Positions 31,172-39,873 of a DNA stretch of 64,000 nt are shown here, in pieces. Position numbers and translations under genes: made by a program. Below the pieces are notes generated by a model. The model saw nothing but the letters and a program-made list of their open reading frames with translations, was not told the DNA's origin and did not search any database. Each line of letters begins with the position of its first letter. Positions within the stretch are counted from its first letter, which is position 1. The stretch comes from an uncultured Eubacterium sp. GTDB taxonomy: Bacteria; Bacillota; Clostridia; Lachnospirales; Lachnospiraceae. The DNA is taken from NCBI GenBank assembly GCA_910589595.1, contig CAJUTM010000002.1, positions 1-64,000 on the forward strand, in the 5' to 3' direction.

Positions 31172-32155
31172 ATGCAGATTTTTCTAAATATAGTAGTATT
31201 GTTGATTGGTTTTGCAGCGCTTATTAAAGGGGCGGACTTTTTTGTGGACGGAAGTGCGTCGGTGGCCAAACGCCTGAAAGTGCCGGGAGTTATTATCGGA
31301 CTTACCATCGTAGCGATGGGGACGAGCGCGCCGGAACTGGCGGTCAGTGTATCGGCGGGATTATCCGGCTCAAATGCGATTGCGGTAAGTAATGTGGTGG
31401 GTTCGAATATATTCAACCTGCTGGCCGTATTGGGAATCTGTGCCATATTGAAGCCATTACCGGTAGGACAGGAAATCAAAAAACGGGATTATCCGCTCTC
31501 GCTTTTGTTTACTTTAGCGGTTTTCCTCCTTGCCGGCAATTTGGTTTTAAGCGGGCAGTGTAAAAATATTCATGATATGAACGAGACGGCGGGAACATTA
31601 TTCCGTTGGAACGGTCTGGTGCTGATTGCCGCCTTTATTTTGTATCTGCTGTATACCATTCATATAGCGAAGAAGAACCGCTTGCAAGCCGAAGAGGAGA
31701 TAGAGCTGTTGACACCGTTTCAGTGTGCCGTCTATATTGTCGGTGGAATTATTGCCATTATTCTCGGGGGCCAATTGGTAGTAGACAGCGCCGAAAAGCT
31801 TGCGCTGGCGTTCGGAATGAGCGAGACGCTGGTTGGGCTGACGATTGTGGCAATTGGGACAAGCCTGCCGGAGCTGGTGACTTCTGTCGTTGCCGCCAAA
31901 AAGGGTGAGAACGGTATGGCGGCAGGCAATGTAGTCGGCTCGAATATATTTAATCTTTTGCTCATTTTAGGAGTATCCAGCACAATTCATCCCGTGCAAA
32001 TCATGGTTGCTTCTTTTGTGGATTTGGGAATGCTGCTCGGCGTGAGTCTGATTGCCTATGCGTTTATTTTTACCGGCAGGAGGGTAAGCCGCGTGGAGGG
32101 TGGCGTTATGGTGCTGATGTATGCCCTTTATACGTGCTATGTGATTGCCCGCTGA
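31172..32155 (+). CDS. CaCA-family sodium/calcium-type antiporter
   Basis: A 327-residue membrane protein with about ten helices in two inverted halves, each with an alpha repeat: GTSAPELAVSVSAGLSG with SNVVGSNIFNLLAVLG, and GTSLPELVTSVVAAKKG with GNVVGSNIFNLLLILG. The Glu of each GTSxPE is an ion-binding residue in this family. It exchanges cations across the cytoplasmic membrane; the coupling ion and substrate (Ca or K) cannot be told here. Start ATG 31172 follows AAAGGAGGAAAAGGTTT. Confidence 0.93.
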   Translation: MQIFLNIVVLLIGFAALIKGADFFVDGSASVAKRLKVPGVIIGLTIVAMGTSAPELAVSVSAGLSGSNAIAVSNVVGSNIFNLLAVLGICAILKPLPVGQEIKKRDYPLSLLFTLAVFLLAGNLVLSGQCKNIHDMNETAGTLFRWNGLVLIAAFILYLLYTIHIAKKNRLQAEEEIELLTPFQCAVYIVGGIIAIILGGQLVVDSAEKLALAFGMSETLVGLTIVAIGTSLPELVTSVVAAKKGENGMAAGNVVGSNIFNLLLILGVSSTIHPVQIMVASFVDLGMLLGVSLIAYAFIFTGRRVSRVEGGVMVLMYALYTCYVIAR

Positions 32156-32208
32156 CAAGTTTCAGGGAACACAAGATGTAATATACTAAATAGTAGTTAG
32201 GGGGAATA

Positions 32209-32339
32209 GGTCGAAAAATAAGCTTGATAACTTATTTTTCAACCCACTATTTGTTTCTGAGCGAAAACAAATAGTTCTGTTGCGACACGAGAAACTCTTC
32301 GAGTTTTCTCGTGCGGTTCTTTGCGATAAATCGCTCAGA
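32209..32339 (+). repeat. Pseudoknot-forming intergenic element, copy B
   Basis: H1: hairpin 32209-32244 (GAAAAATAAG/CTTATTTTTC core). H2: ACTATTTGTT/AACAAATAGT (32246-32275) with loop TCTGAGCGAA. H3: CACGAGAAACTC hairpin (32286-32313), unlike H3 of copy A. The loop TCTGAGCGA pairs over 9 bp with TCGCTCAGA (32331-32339), 3 bases before the G-run Shine-Dalgarno. Flanked by the exact direct repeat GGGGGAATA (32200-32208 and 32344-32352). Confidence 0.75.
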
Positions 32340-32357
32340 AATGGGGGGAATACTATT

Positions 32358-33200
32358 ATGAGACGGATAGAGAACCAGATTTATGATGAGGAGAGGGCAT
32401 GGTATGGGTGCGATAATGTAGAACTGGTAAATTGCCGTTTTGACGGGCCGGCAGATGGGGAGAGCGCTTGTAAGGAAGCAAAAAGATTGTCCGTACGCAA
32501 CTGTTTTTTTAATCTGCGTTATCCCTTTTGGCACGATGATGAGGTACAGATTGAAGATTCAGAGCTGACAAGTTTATGTCGTGCAGCGCTTTGGTACTCA
32601 AAAGACATAACTATTCGGGGAACGAAACTGCACGGCATAAAGGCGTTGCGTGAATGCGGTCAGGTCACAGTGGAAGACTGCGATATTGTTTCACCGGAAT
32701 TTGGTTGGTCAGTGACGGATATAAAAATGAAGAACTCAAAGGCAGTGAGTGAATATTTTATGATGCGTTCTTCGAATCTTATTTTTGAAAATGTAGAATT
32801 GCAGGGGAAATATTCTTTTCAGTATATTGAGAATGCGGAATTTGTCAATTGCCGTTTCGATACGAAAGATGCATTTTGGCACAGTAAGCATGTCGTTGTG
32901 CGGGATAGTGTTGTAAAGGGAGAATACTTGGCGTGGTATGCACAGGACATCACTTTTATCAATTGCCAAATAATCGGTACGCAGCCATTTTGTTATGACA
33001 GGGAATTGAAACTTATTGGTTGTCAAATGTTAGAAACGGATTTAGCATTTGAAAAGTCGGATGTGGAAGCGACGATTACGACGCCGGTGTTGAGTGTAAA
33101 AAATCCTCGCAGTGGTCATATTGTCCTGCCATCGGCAGGGGAAATAATAATGGATGATGAAGAGGCGAAAGGAACGGTAGAGATAAAAAGCGGCGACTGA
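32358..33200 (+). CDS. DUF3737 family protein, right-handed beta-helix
   Basis: A 280-residue protein with repeated short strands (VELVNCRFDG, LSVRNCFFNLRYPFWHDDEV, VTVEDCDIVSPEFGWS, AEFVNCRFDTKDAFWHSKHV), giving a pectate-lyase-like beta helix. The family is annotated as DUF3737; no catalytic residues are assigned and its function is unknown. ATG 32358 has its ribosome binding site (GGGGGG) at the right edge of pseudoknot element B. It is followed by a strong terminator. Confidence 0.87.
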   Translation: MRRIENQIYDEERAWYGCDNVELVNCRFDGPADGESACKEAKRLSVRNCFFNLRYPFWHDDEVQIEDSELTSLCRAALWYSKDITIRGTKLHGIKALRECGQVTVEDCDIVSPEFGWSVTDIKMKNSKAVSEYFMMRSSNLIFENVELQGKYSFQYIENAEFVNCRFDTKDAFWHSKHVVVRDSVVKGEYLAWYAQDITFINCQIIGTQPFCYDRELKLIGCQMLETDLAFEKSDVEATITTPVLSVKNPRSGHIVLPSAGEIIMDDEEAKGTVEIKSGD

Positions 33201-33239
33201 GAACGCCGCCCATTCGGGTGCGTTTCAGCCGCATTTTTT
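33190..33239 (+). terminator. Intrinsic terminator between convergent genes
   Basis: GCGG...CTGAGAACGC pairs with GCGTTTCAG.CCGC, followed by ATTTTTT. It begins inside the last codons of the DUF3737 gene and separates it from the convergent hemerythrin gene. Confidence 0.8.
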
Positions 33240-33256
33240 ATGTTTTGAAGTGAAAG

Positions 33257-34612
33257 TTATTTTTCCTCTTTTCTCTTTTCAAAGAAAGCGTCGATATTCT
33301 GCTTGATATCTTCCGGTTTCAAATTTTTTAACAGATACCCGGCAGGTTTTAAGGACTTAACTTTTTTCACACTTTCCGGGTCATTTCTTCCTGTCAGGAA
33401 AATGACAGGAACATCCGCGAGCGTCTCGTCGGAGCGAATCATTTCCAACATCTGTTTTCCGTCACAAACCGGCATCTCATAGTCTAAAAGAACTAAATCC
33501 GGTTTGTTCAGTGAAATATTGCGGATGGCGACAATACTTGATTCAGCTAAAGTAACATCGTAATCTTCTTCTAATAAATTGCTCATGTGCTGTCGTACGG
33601 TTAAGGAATCGTCGACAACCAGAACTTTTGGTTTTGCGTTTAAAACTTTTCTCCTCTCCAGATATTCTTTTACCTCGTCCATGGCATTTTCTGCCTCAAT
33701 TGGAGTTCCAATACTGTTTTCAAGCATATGCGGGGCAATGGCGCAATAGGCAAAATATCCGGCGCCTGTGTTAAATAATAGGCTGATGTGTGGGTCATCT
33801 TTTACAAAAACCTTTTGGAACTGTTCATAAGACAAGAGGTTTTCAGTTTTCAGTTCATACTTTTCTGCATCAGGAAATTGCTCCATAACGCGTTTGACAA
33901 ATTGTCGGGCAGTATACCTTGCAGCATGAACGAGCATATTATCTAATTTATTTGTCTTGATGCCCATGATTTTTCCAACTGTGTTAATTAGCAGTTTTTC
34001 TTCGAAAACTAAAAAAACTTCCTGTTTCTTTTTATCCTCATTCGTTCCATAAATGAGACGGTAATATACACCATTGCCAAACTTCTCCCCATTGTAAGTA
34101 TCGCTAATCAGGTGTGATTCGAGTTGAAACATATCAAACAAAAGCTGGATAATTACCTTTTTCATAGCCGCCAAATCTTCTGACAGAAGAAGAGTGGCTG
34201 GTTCTTTTACACTATTACTGACAATATTAACATCTTCTGACAATGTATGCCCGATAAGCCAGCCGGCACAAACACCGAGAAAATGTTCTACAGCATCCGG
34301 TGAGTAATCAGACTGTTCCAACTCCAGTTCCAATGCTGGTAGTGTATTTTCACGAAATCCTTTATGTAAATGTTTGTGTTGTTCAATTCCCTCGTAATTA
34401 ATGGAATCCATATATGCTTCCTCGTCTGCAAAATGGTCGGCAGCATGCTGTTTAAAAAATTTGATTCCCTCACGGCACGCCCATTGGCGAGTTGAATCTT
34501 CTTCTTTGAATTCAAAAAGCTTATTAATAATTTTAAAAAGTTTTTTGTGTTCCTTATCAATGATATCTACTCCAATATTGAACTCATCTTTCCAAACAAA
34601 TTGATTTTCCAT
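33257..34612 (-). CDS. Hemerythrin - CheX-like - receiver domain fusion protein
   Basis: A 451-residue three-part protein. Residues 1-~135 are a bacteriohemerythrin (VWKDEFNIGVDIIDKEHKKL with His 22, FFKQHAADHFADEEAYM, EQHKHLHKGF, GHTLSED), which binds a di-iron site and senses or carries oxygen. Residues ~155-310 resemble CheX/CheC-like phosphatase-fold proteins, a tentative call. Residues ~325-451 are a receiver (VLVVDDSLTVRQHM, phospho-acceptor in LVLLDYEMPVCDG, IFLTGRND, then KPAGYLLKNLKPED). There is no output DNA-binding domain. It may link oxygen or iron status to chemotaxis-type phosphoryl flow, but no chemotaxis genes are nearby. Confidence 0.85.
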   Translation of the reverse strand: MENQFVWKDEFNIGVDIIDKEHKKLFKIINKLFEFKEEDSTRQWACREGIKFFKQHAADHFADEEAYMDSINYEGIEQHKHLHKGFRENTLPALELELEQSDYSPDAVEHFLGVCAGWLIGHTLSEDVNIVSNSVKEPATLLLSEDLAAMKKVIIQLLFDMFQLESHLISDTYNGEKFGNGVYYRLIYGTNEDKKKQEVFLVFEEKLLINTVGKIMGIKTNKLDNMLVHAARYTARQFVKRVMEQFPDAEKYELKTENLLSYEQFQKVFVKDDPHISLLFNTGAGYFAYCAIAPHMLENSIGTPIEAENAMDEVKEYLERRKVLNAKPKVLVVDDSLTVRQHMSNLLEEDYDVTLAESSIVAIRNISLNKPDLVLLDYEMPVCDGKQMLEMIRSDETLADVPVIFLTGRNDPESVKKVKSLKPAGYLLKNLKPEDIKQNIDAFFEKRKEEK

Positions 34613-34669
34613 TTCATATCCTCCTACTGCAATATAATAGAATACCGATTTTTTCTCTTATTTTTGGAT

Positions 34670-34698
34670 TTATAAATTCGCTTTATATCAATTGTAAA
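34670..34698 (-). promoter_or_regulatory. Promoter of the hemerythrin fusion gene
   Basis: On the minus strand TTTACA (34693-34698), 17-base spacer, TTATAA (34670-34675), about 57 bases before the start codon. Confidence 0.55.
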
Positions 34699-34732
34699 TG
34701 TAAAATAATCATATCATATTTATAAAATATTT

Positions 34733-35629
34733 TCATCTGTTTTTTTGGGTGATAAGTTTATTTGTCCCACAGGCCGTTCCCAGACAATGTCCCTGAAGAA
34801 GCTTTGTTTCATATCCGCACATAGTGTTCCGCAAGAGGTCTTCGCGTGGGGTTACGGCATCTTTGGCTGTCAATACAAGGATGGTAGAACCACCATATTC
34901 AAAATATCCTTTTTCCTCTCCGCGCATGACGAAACCACTCTGTGTATGATTCGATATTTTACCTACAAGGAGAGCGCCAACTTCCATTTGCACGATGTCG
35001 CCGAATTCTTTCGTATGGATAACGGTATATTCGCGTGTATTCTCCTTATAAATTGGTAAATAATCATTTGCTATCGGGTTCACGGTGTGAAAGGAACCGT
35101 CGATATGATAGTTTTTCGATTGCTTCCCAGATGCAGCATAAACATAACGATGATAGTCGTCCACAGTCAGACGCAGAAGAAATGCATAGCCGCCTCGAAA
35201 GCGTTTTGCTAAACGGGGACTGCGCAGCAAAGAGCGCAGGGTGTATTCCGTACTTTTAATGGAAAATGTAGTATTCTCCTGAATCTTATATACGGTAGCC
35301 TTACAGTCGCAAGGGCTGATAAGGATATTATTATCATCCGGGAGAGGACGTTTGCCTTTCTTAATTTTTCTCGTAAAAAAGTCGTTGAAAGAGGTATAGT
35401 CTCTTTCTATATAAGAAGACATGTCGATGTTGTTTCTTTTGATAAATTGCTTAATCAATCCCACGGATTGTGAGGAAGAAAGATAACGTCCGGCAAGTTT
35501 GGAAATTTGCGGCTGTACTAACGGTTTTAAAAGCATTCTTCCCGCAATATTGGTATAGAGATATTCTAAAAGTTTATCCTGACTCGTCGTATTTTTTACT
35601 AATTTCCCGTTCAAATCAATGTAATCCAT
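34733..35629 (-). CDS. psd: Phosphatidylserine decarboxylase proenzyme
   Basis: A 298-residue enzyme that makes phosphatidylethanolamine from phosphatidylserine. Motifs include YTSFNDFFTRKIK, ISPCDCKATVYKI, FLLRLTVDDYHRYVYAASGK and the self-cleavage site in YFEYGGSTILVL, where the Ser becomes the pyruvoyl group. The start is 35629 (MDYIDLNGKLVKNTT); longer in-frame starts lie inside pseudoknot element C, which provides the ribosome binding site. It completes the pathway begun by pssA, the gene upstream on the same strand. Confidence 0.94.
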   Translation of the reverse strand: MDYIDLNGKLVKNTTSQDKLLEYLYTNIAGRMLLKPLVQPQISKLAGRYLSSSQSVGLIKQFIKRNNIDMSSYIERDYTSFNDFFTRKIKKGKRPLPDDNNILISPCDCKATVYKIQENTTFSIKSTEYTLRSLLRSPRLAKRFRGGYAFLLRLTVDDYHRYVYAASGKQSKNYHIDGSFHTVNPIANDYLPIYKENTREYTVIHTKEFGDIVQMEVGALLVGKISNHTQSGFVMRGEEKGYFEYGGSTILVLTAKDAVTPREDLLRNTMCGYETKLLQGHCLGTACGTNKLITQKNR

Positions 35630-35642
35630 ATAAGTCTCCATT

Positions 35643-35772
35643 CCGAAGCGTAGCGGAGGAAGTACGAGCAAAAAGCAGCGTAGCTGTTTTTGCTCTGTAC
35701 ATCAATACTATTTGTGGCGCTTCGGCACAAATAGTGGTGTGAAAAATAAGCTATCAAGCTTATTTTTCACAC
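35643..35772 (-). repeat. Pseudoknot-forming intergenic element, copy C (minus strand)
   Basis: This is nearly identical to copy A but inverted in the genome. Read on the minus strand: H1 at 35772-35737 (15 bp), H2 at 35735-35707 (ACTATTTGTG/CACAAATAGT) with loop CCGAAGCGC, H3 at 35695-35666. The loop CCGAAGCG is complementary to CGCTTCGG (35650-35643), 3 bases before the ATGGAG of psd. Relative to copy A, the H2 base changes from CG to TA and the pseudoknot lengthens to 8 bp. Confidence 0.75.
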
Positions 35773-35822
35773 TAAACCTCATTCTGGAACCTTTGCCATC
35801 CGTACAGGCTCCCATATTATAA

Positions 35823-36452
35823 TTAGCTAAATAAGATACATCCCAACACCGACGCCACTAATACCATCATGGCAATGATTAGGGCGTTGCCCGGTTTTTT
35901 TATTTTAAAATCCAGCACATACAAAAAGGCTACAACGAGATGCATGACAGCCAGTGTAACGATAAATGCGCGGTCGGAGACCAGCGGCCGGAATAAGTAG
36001 ACGATAGGATAGATAATCGTAATCGTTGTGATTGGTAAACCGCGGTATCCCTTGCTCTGGTCAGAATCCGGATGAGTGTGCTTTAGCTCTTCCAGTACGT
36101 TAAAATAAGCCAGCCGTATGACGCCGCAGAGGACGAACAGAATCTCAATGGCAATTCCCCAAGGCTGGTTCAAGCCCATATGGTAAGATATGATAACCGG
36201 AGTCACGCCAAAGCAAACCATATCGCACAGGGAATCAATCTGAACGCCAAATATTTCCATCTCCCGTGTGCGGTTTTTCATGGCGCGGGCAATCTTTCCA
36301 TCAAAAGTATCACAGGCGCCGGCCAGAGCCAAAAACAGGATGGCATATTTAAAATTGCCGGTGTGTGACATTGTCATGGCACAGACGGATAGAGCTACGC
36401 CGATATAAGTAACGATTACGGAATAATTATAAAAACCAATCATATTGTTCAC
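35823..36452 (-). CDS. pssA: CDP-diacylglycerol-serine O-phosphatidyltransferase
   Basis: A 209-residue membrane enzyme of the CDP-alcohol phosphatidyltransferase family. The signature D-x2-DG-x2-AR...G-x3-D-x3-D is seen in CDTFDGKIARAMKNR and GVQIDSLCD. It makes phosphatidylserine, the substrate of Psd encoded downstream. Hydrophobic segments cover most of the rest. Its start overlaps the stop of the flippase-like gene by 4 bases, so translation is coupled. Confidence 0.94.
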   Translation of the reverse strand: MNNMIGFYNYSVIVTYIGVALSVCAMTMSHTGNFKYAILFLALAGACDTFDGKIARAMKNRTREMEIFGVQIDSLCDMVCFGVTPVIISYHMGLNQPWGIAIEILFVLCGVIRLAYFNVLEELKHTHPDSDQSKGYRGLPITTITIIYPIVYLFRPLVSDRAFIVTLAVMHLVVAFLYVLDFKIKKPGNALIIAMMVLVASVLGCILFS

Positions 36453-37498
36453 TCTTTCTCTTTCTTGTTTTGTTTCAAGTCAGTGACAGTAAAATGCGTA
36501 TAAAGAGAGACGATACTGCTGACAATGACTAATACATAATAGCTGAACCCCCGGCTGACGAGCATGGATGCCGTCATCAGGGACGGACTGCCAAAGACAG
36601 GGGTAAAAATCCGTTTGTAAAGTCCTTCGCTAATACCCATTCCCCCCGGTAAAGGCAGCATATCTACGGATATCGAAATGATGGATTGAAGAATGGTAAC
36701 GGTCATATAAGATTCCGTACTCAATCCAAAACTGCGATATACAAGATAGGTAATGGAAAACAGAAAAAACCGTTGGATAAAGGAAATAATGGTTGTGTTA
36801 AAAATAGCCATTTTATTTTCCTTGAGAAAGTTGGAAGCGCCCCGGTATGTTTCCATCGACTTTTCCAAACGCTCCGTACGGTTACTCTTTTCTTTCATCA
36901 GGTGTATTTTTTTCAGAAAAGAAAATCCTTTTGTGATGAGGAACTTTGCAGTTCCCGGCAAAAATACTAAAAGGCTCATAAAGCAGACGCAGAAGACATT
37001 CAGTGCAATTCCGAGATAGAGAAAAAACTGAACGTCAGCACTCAGCGACTGGACTAACGACTGGCCGAAGACGGCAACTGCCAACCCGATAAAGACAAGA
37101 ACAAATTTGTATTCAATCGTTACTAACATAAGAATGATAGTAGCCGTTGGAATATCAATGTTCTGTTTTTTCATATAGTATATCTGCATTGGCTGTCCAC
37201 CCGTTGCCGACGGGGTGATACAACTGTAGAAAAAACCTACGAAAGAGTAGCGTATGCAATTGAAAAGCGGTACTTTTATGTGAACCGTGGCCAGCAGGTA
37301 TTTAATAATAACCGACTCACTGCAGACGTATAATATGACAAGCACAAAGCCTGCAATAAGAAAAGCCGGTGCAACTCCGTATAAAATAGATACGATTTCT
37401 CCAAAATCCTGACCACGAAACACCATCCACACAGTTGTGGCTAAAAGGGCAATGAGGAACGCCGCATTGAGAATGTTTTTTCTTGTTTTATTACTCAC
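36449..37498 (-). CDS. Flippase-like protein, LPG-synthase transmembrane (UPF0104) family
   Basis: A 349-residue membrane protein with about eight helices, typical of the integral part of lysylphosphatidylglycerol synthases, without the aminoacyl-transferase domain. Motifs: GFFYSCITPSATGGQPMQIY, LMLVTIEYKFVLVFIGLAV and LPLPGGMGISEGLYKRIF. In this operon it probably flips or modifies a phospholipid or lipid-linked intermediate. It overlaps the PAP2 gene before it and pssA after it. Confidence 0.88.
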   Translation of the reverse strand: MSNKTRKNILNAAFLIALLATTVWMVFRGQDFGEIVSILYGVAPAFLIAGFVLVILYVCSESVIIKYLLATVHIKVPLFNCIRYSFVGFFYSCITPSATGGQPMQIYYMKKQNIDIPTATIILMLVTIEYKFVLVFIGLAVAVFGQSLVQSLSADVQFFLYLGIALNVFCVCFMSLLVFLPGTAKFLITKGFSFLKKIHLMKEKSNRTERLEKSMETYRGASNFLKENKMAIFNTTIISFIQRFFLFSITYLVYRSFGLSTESYMTVTILQSIISISVDMLPLPGGMGISEGLYKRIFTPVFGSPSLMTASMLVSRGFSYYVLVIVSSIVSLYTHFTVTDLKQNKKEKE

Positions 37499-38207
37499 AA
37501 AATTCTCCTTTTAGTAAATGTAAAATTTTTTTATTTAATTTCGTAAAAACTTGTTCTACCAGCCGATAGGCGGAAATTCTCTGATTGATTTGGAAGAGGA
37601 TTTCCGCAAGGGCAATGCCGGCGATAGTATCTATCCAATAGTGCTGTTTCGTAAACTGCGTGGACAGAACAACAAGGAGCGCTGCAATACACGAAAGCGC
37701 CTTATACCAGACGGGTATCTTATCGCTTTTGCGTATACCTGCAAAACAGAGCCAGCTCACAAGGCAGTGAATGGATGGAAACAGGTTTGCCGGCTGGTCA
37801 ATTCCATACAAAAAATTCAGCAAAAAGGCGCTTAATCCGCCCTCCGGTACAACCGGACGGATATTTGTAGTTGGCAGTGCAATAAAGAACAGGGCGCACA
37901 CGAGCCGCGAACTCATATCCGTGATGACAAAACGGTAGAACATGGATTTGTTATCCTGATGTATTTTTGCGACTAAAATGTAATTTGCGACCCAAAATAT
38001 ATAGCAGCCAAAATAAATATAAATCCATTCCGTGACAAGTGGAACGGCAGTATCCCATGAAGTCGTAAAATCATGATGGTACCAATCTGCGCACAAAATC
38101 ATAGTTCCGCTGTAGACAAGCATGTTTAAAGCGAAACAGGAAATCAGTGGAATAATGGCATAAAGCGGACAGATTGGCTCCACATATCTTTTCAGCCAAT
38201 GATACAT
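37491..38207 (-). CDS. PAP2-family membrane phosphatase
   Basis: A 238-residue membrane protein with the acid-phosphatase motifs NLFPSIHCLVSWL (PSxH) and KQHYWIDTIAGIALAE (His and Asp of the last motif); PTTNIRPVVPEGG may hold the first motif. It is likely to dephosphorylate a lipid phosphate or pyrophosphate at the outer face. It is first in the four-gene lipid operon read leftwards (PAP2, flippase-like, pssA, psd) and overlaps the next gene by 8 bases. Confidence 0.87.
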   Translation of the reverse strand: MYHWLKRYVEPICPLYAIIPLISCFALNMLVYSGTMILCADWYHHDFTTSWDTAVPLVTEWIYIYFGCYIFWVANYILVAKIHQDNKSMFYRFVITDMSSRLVCALFFIALPTTNIRPVVPEGGLSAFLLNFLYGIDQPANLFPSIHCLVSWLCFAGIRKSDKIPVWYKALSCIAALLVVLSTQFTKQHYWIDTIAGIALAEILFQINQRISAYRLVEQVFTKLNKKILHLLKGEFCE

Positions 38208-38237
38208 AAGGTCATTCCTTTCTAAACATACCTTTTT

Positions 38238-38266
38238 ATTTTACAATATTTTTTTAACTTTTGCAA
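38238..38266 (-). promoter_or_regulatory. Promoter of the phospholipid operon
   Basis: On the minus strand TTGCAA (38261-38266), 17-base spacer, TAAAAT (38238-38243), 31 bases before the PAP2 start codon. Confidence 0.7.
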
Positions 38267-38371
38267 CTTATGATTGTTTTGCTTCTTATAATATGGTAAT
38301 ATATGTGTCGGTATGGAAGTAGATTATATACAGAGATATTTTGATATAGAAAGAACTATTGGGAGGTTTTT

Positions 38372-39217
38372 ATGGGACTTATGGATGTTTTGACAGCAGT
38401 TATCTGGGGAATCGTGGAGGGGATTACCGAATGGCTGCCGGTTAGCAGTACGGGACATATGATTTTGCTGGAACAATTCATAAATTTTAAAAATGAGGAA
38501 TTCAGTGAAATGTTTTTGGTTGTTGTCCAGTTGGGCGCTATTTTGGCTGTCGTTCTCCTCTTTTGGGAGCGCATCTGGCCATTTCAGCGGAAAGATAAAT
38601 CGGCGCCGATGGTAAAAGGCAAAATTATGGGAATGTGGGGTAAAATTATTGTCGCCTGTCTGCCTGCGGCAGTTGTGGGCCTGCTGTTTGATGATATTAT
38701 TGACGAAGTATTTTATAATCCCTATGTTGTGGCGGGCGCGCTGATTATTTACGGCGTACTGTTTATTTTAGTTGAGAATTGGAATAAAGGGCGGAGTCCG
38801 GCGATTACATCGGTGGCAGATATGGGATATGATGTAGTAATTATCATTGGTATTTTTCAGTTGTTAGCGGCTGTAGTTCCGGGAACTTCCCGCTCCGGAG
38901 CAACGATTATTGGAGCTTTGCTTTTGGGAGTTTCGCGTGGCGCGGCGGCGGAATTTACTTTCTATCTGGCGATTCCGGTTATGTTTGGCGCCAGTCTTCT
39001 GAAAATTCTGAAAAGCGGATTCCACTTTGAATTTATGGGAACGGTTACTTTATTTACAGGTATGATTGTTGCCTTTTTTGTTTCGCTGTTTGTCATTCGA
39101 TATTTGATGAATTACATCCGCAAACATGATTTTAAGGCTTTTGGCTATTACCGTATTATTTTAGGCGTATTGGTGCTTGCCTACTTTTTGTTTGCCGGAG
39201 GTTTTCAGGCGGCCTGA
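38372..39217 (+). CDS. uppP: Undecaprenyl-diphosphatase (bacitracin resistance protein)
   Basis: A 281-residue integral membrane enzyme that recycles the C55 lipid carrier of wall synthesis. The two active-site motifs are intact: GIVEGITEWLPVSSTGHMIL near the N terminus and VPGTSRSGATIIGALLLG at ~residue 170. About eight helices are visible. The start is ATG 38372 after GGGAGG. It is divergent from the lipid operon and presumably has its own promoter in the AT-rich 164-base gap. Confidence 0.95.
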   Translation: MGLMDVLTAVIWGIVEGITEWLPVSSTGHMILLEQFINFKNEEFSEMFLVVVQLGAILAVVLLFWERIWPFQRKDKSAPMVKGKIMGMWGKIIVACLPAAVVGLLFDDIIDEVFYNPYVVAGALIIYGVLFILVENWNKGRSPAITSVADMGYDVVIIIGIFQLLAAVVPGTSRSGATIIGALLLGVSRGAAAEFTFYLAIPVMFGASLLKILKSGFHFEFMGTVTLFTGMIVAFFVSLFVIRYLMNYIRKHDFKAFGYYRIILGVLVLAYFLFAGGFQAA

Positions 39218-39232
39218 TGTTGTGCGCGGGCG

Positions 39233-39814
39233 CTAAGCGATTGGAATTTGCGGCAGCCCTAAATAATTGAGAAGCCCCACATAGATGGCATAGGCAAATT
39301 GATAGGGCTCGTTGGCGAGTAGATAAGCGTCCTCTTCGTTGGAAATGTAGGCAAGTTCTACGAGTACGGCAGGCATATTCGTCCGCCGTAGTACATAGAG
39401 TGAAGGGCGGACGAAGACGCCGTTATATTTTGTGTCAAGACGCCGTACAATTTCCGCTACGATTTGCTCGCCCAGATAGTAGGCTGGTGAGTTCGCACTA
39501 TAGACATAGGCTTCTGTTCCGTTGATTGCCGGATTGACATTGGCGTTTACATGGATGCTGATAAAATAATTTGCCCCCCATGCGTTGGCGGCCTCGGTGC
39601 GCGCGCGCAGGCTCGAGGAGTTGTCATAGCCGAGAATATCATCCGGCGTCTGGCGTGAAGTAATGGCGTCAAAGCGGTAGTCGGCGTTTAGGATATTGGC
39701 GAGATAGGTACCAACCAGATATGTGATATCCTGCTCGCGAAGTCCAAACCCTTCCGCTCCGGCGTTGAAACCGTAAGGATTGTGACCCTGGTCAACAAAG
39801 ACTCGTATTGGCAT
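39233..39814 (-). CDS. N-acetylmuramoyl-L-alanine amidase (Amidase_3), no signal peptide
   Basis: A 193-residue zinc amidase domain. Zinc ligands are His in VFVDQGHNPYG, Glu in FGLREQDITYLVG and His in FISIHVNANV; the catalytic Glu is in VLVELAYISNEEDA. It cuts the bond between N-acetylmuramic acid and the peptide in peptidoglycan. There is no signal peptide, membrane anchor or wall-binding domain. It could therefore act after lysis, in a forespore or mother-cell context, or be exported in a non-standard way. The start is supported by AAAGGA upstream. It converges with uppP. Confidence 0.88.
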   Translation of the reverse strand: MPIRVFVDQGHNPYGFNAGAEGFGLREQDITYLVGTYLANILNADYRFDAITSRQTPDDILGYDNSSSLRARTEAANAWGANYFISIHVNANVNPAINGTEAYVYSANSPAYYLGEQIVAEIVRRLDTKYNGVFVRPSLYVLRRTNMPAVLVELAYISNEEDAYLLANEPYQFAYAIYVGLLNYLGLPQIPIA

Positions 39815-39873
39815 AAAACGTCCTTTTCATTCTGTATGATTGGTTTATTATATGAAAAACAGGGGGGATTGTG

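Noticed and set aside
35630..35671. N-terminal extension of Psd
   Set aside because: It is encoded by the pseudoknot element; the start at 35629 is well placed.
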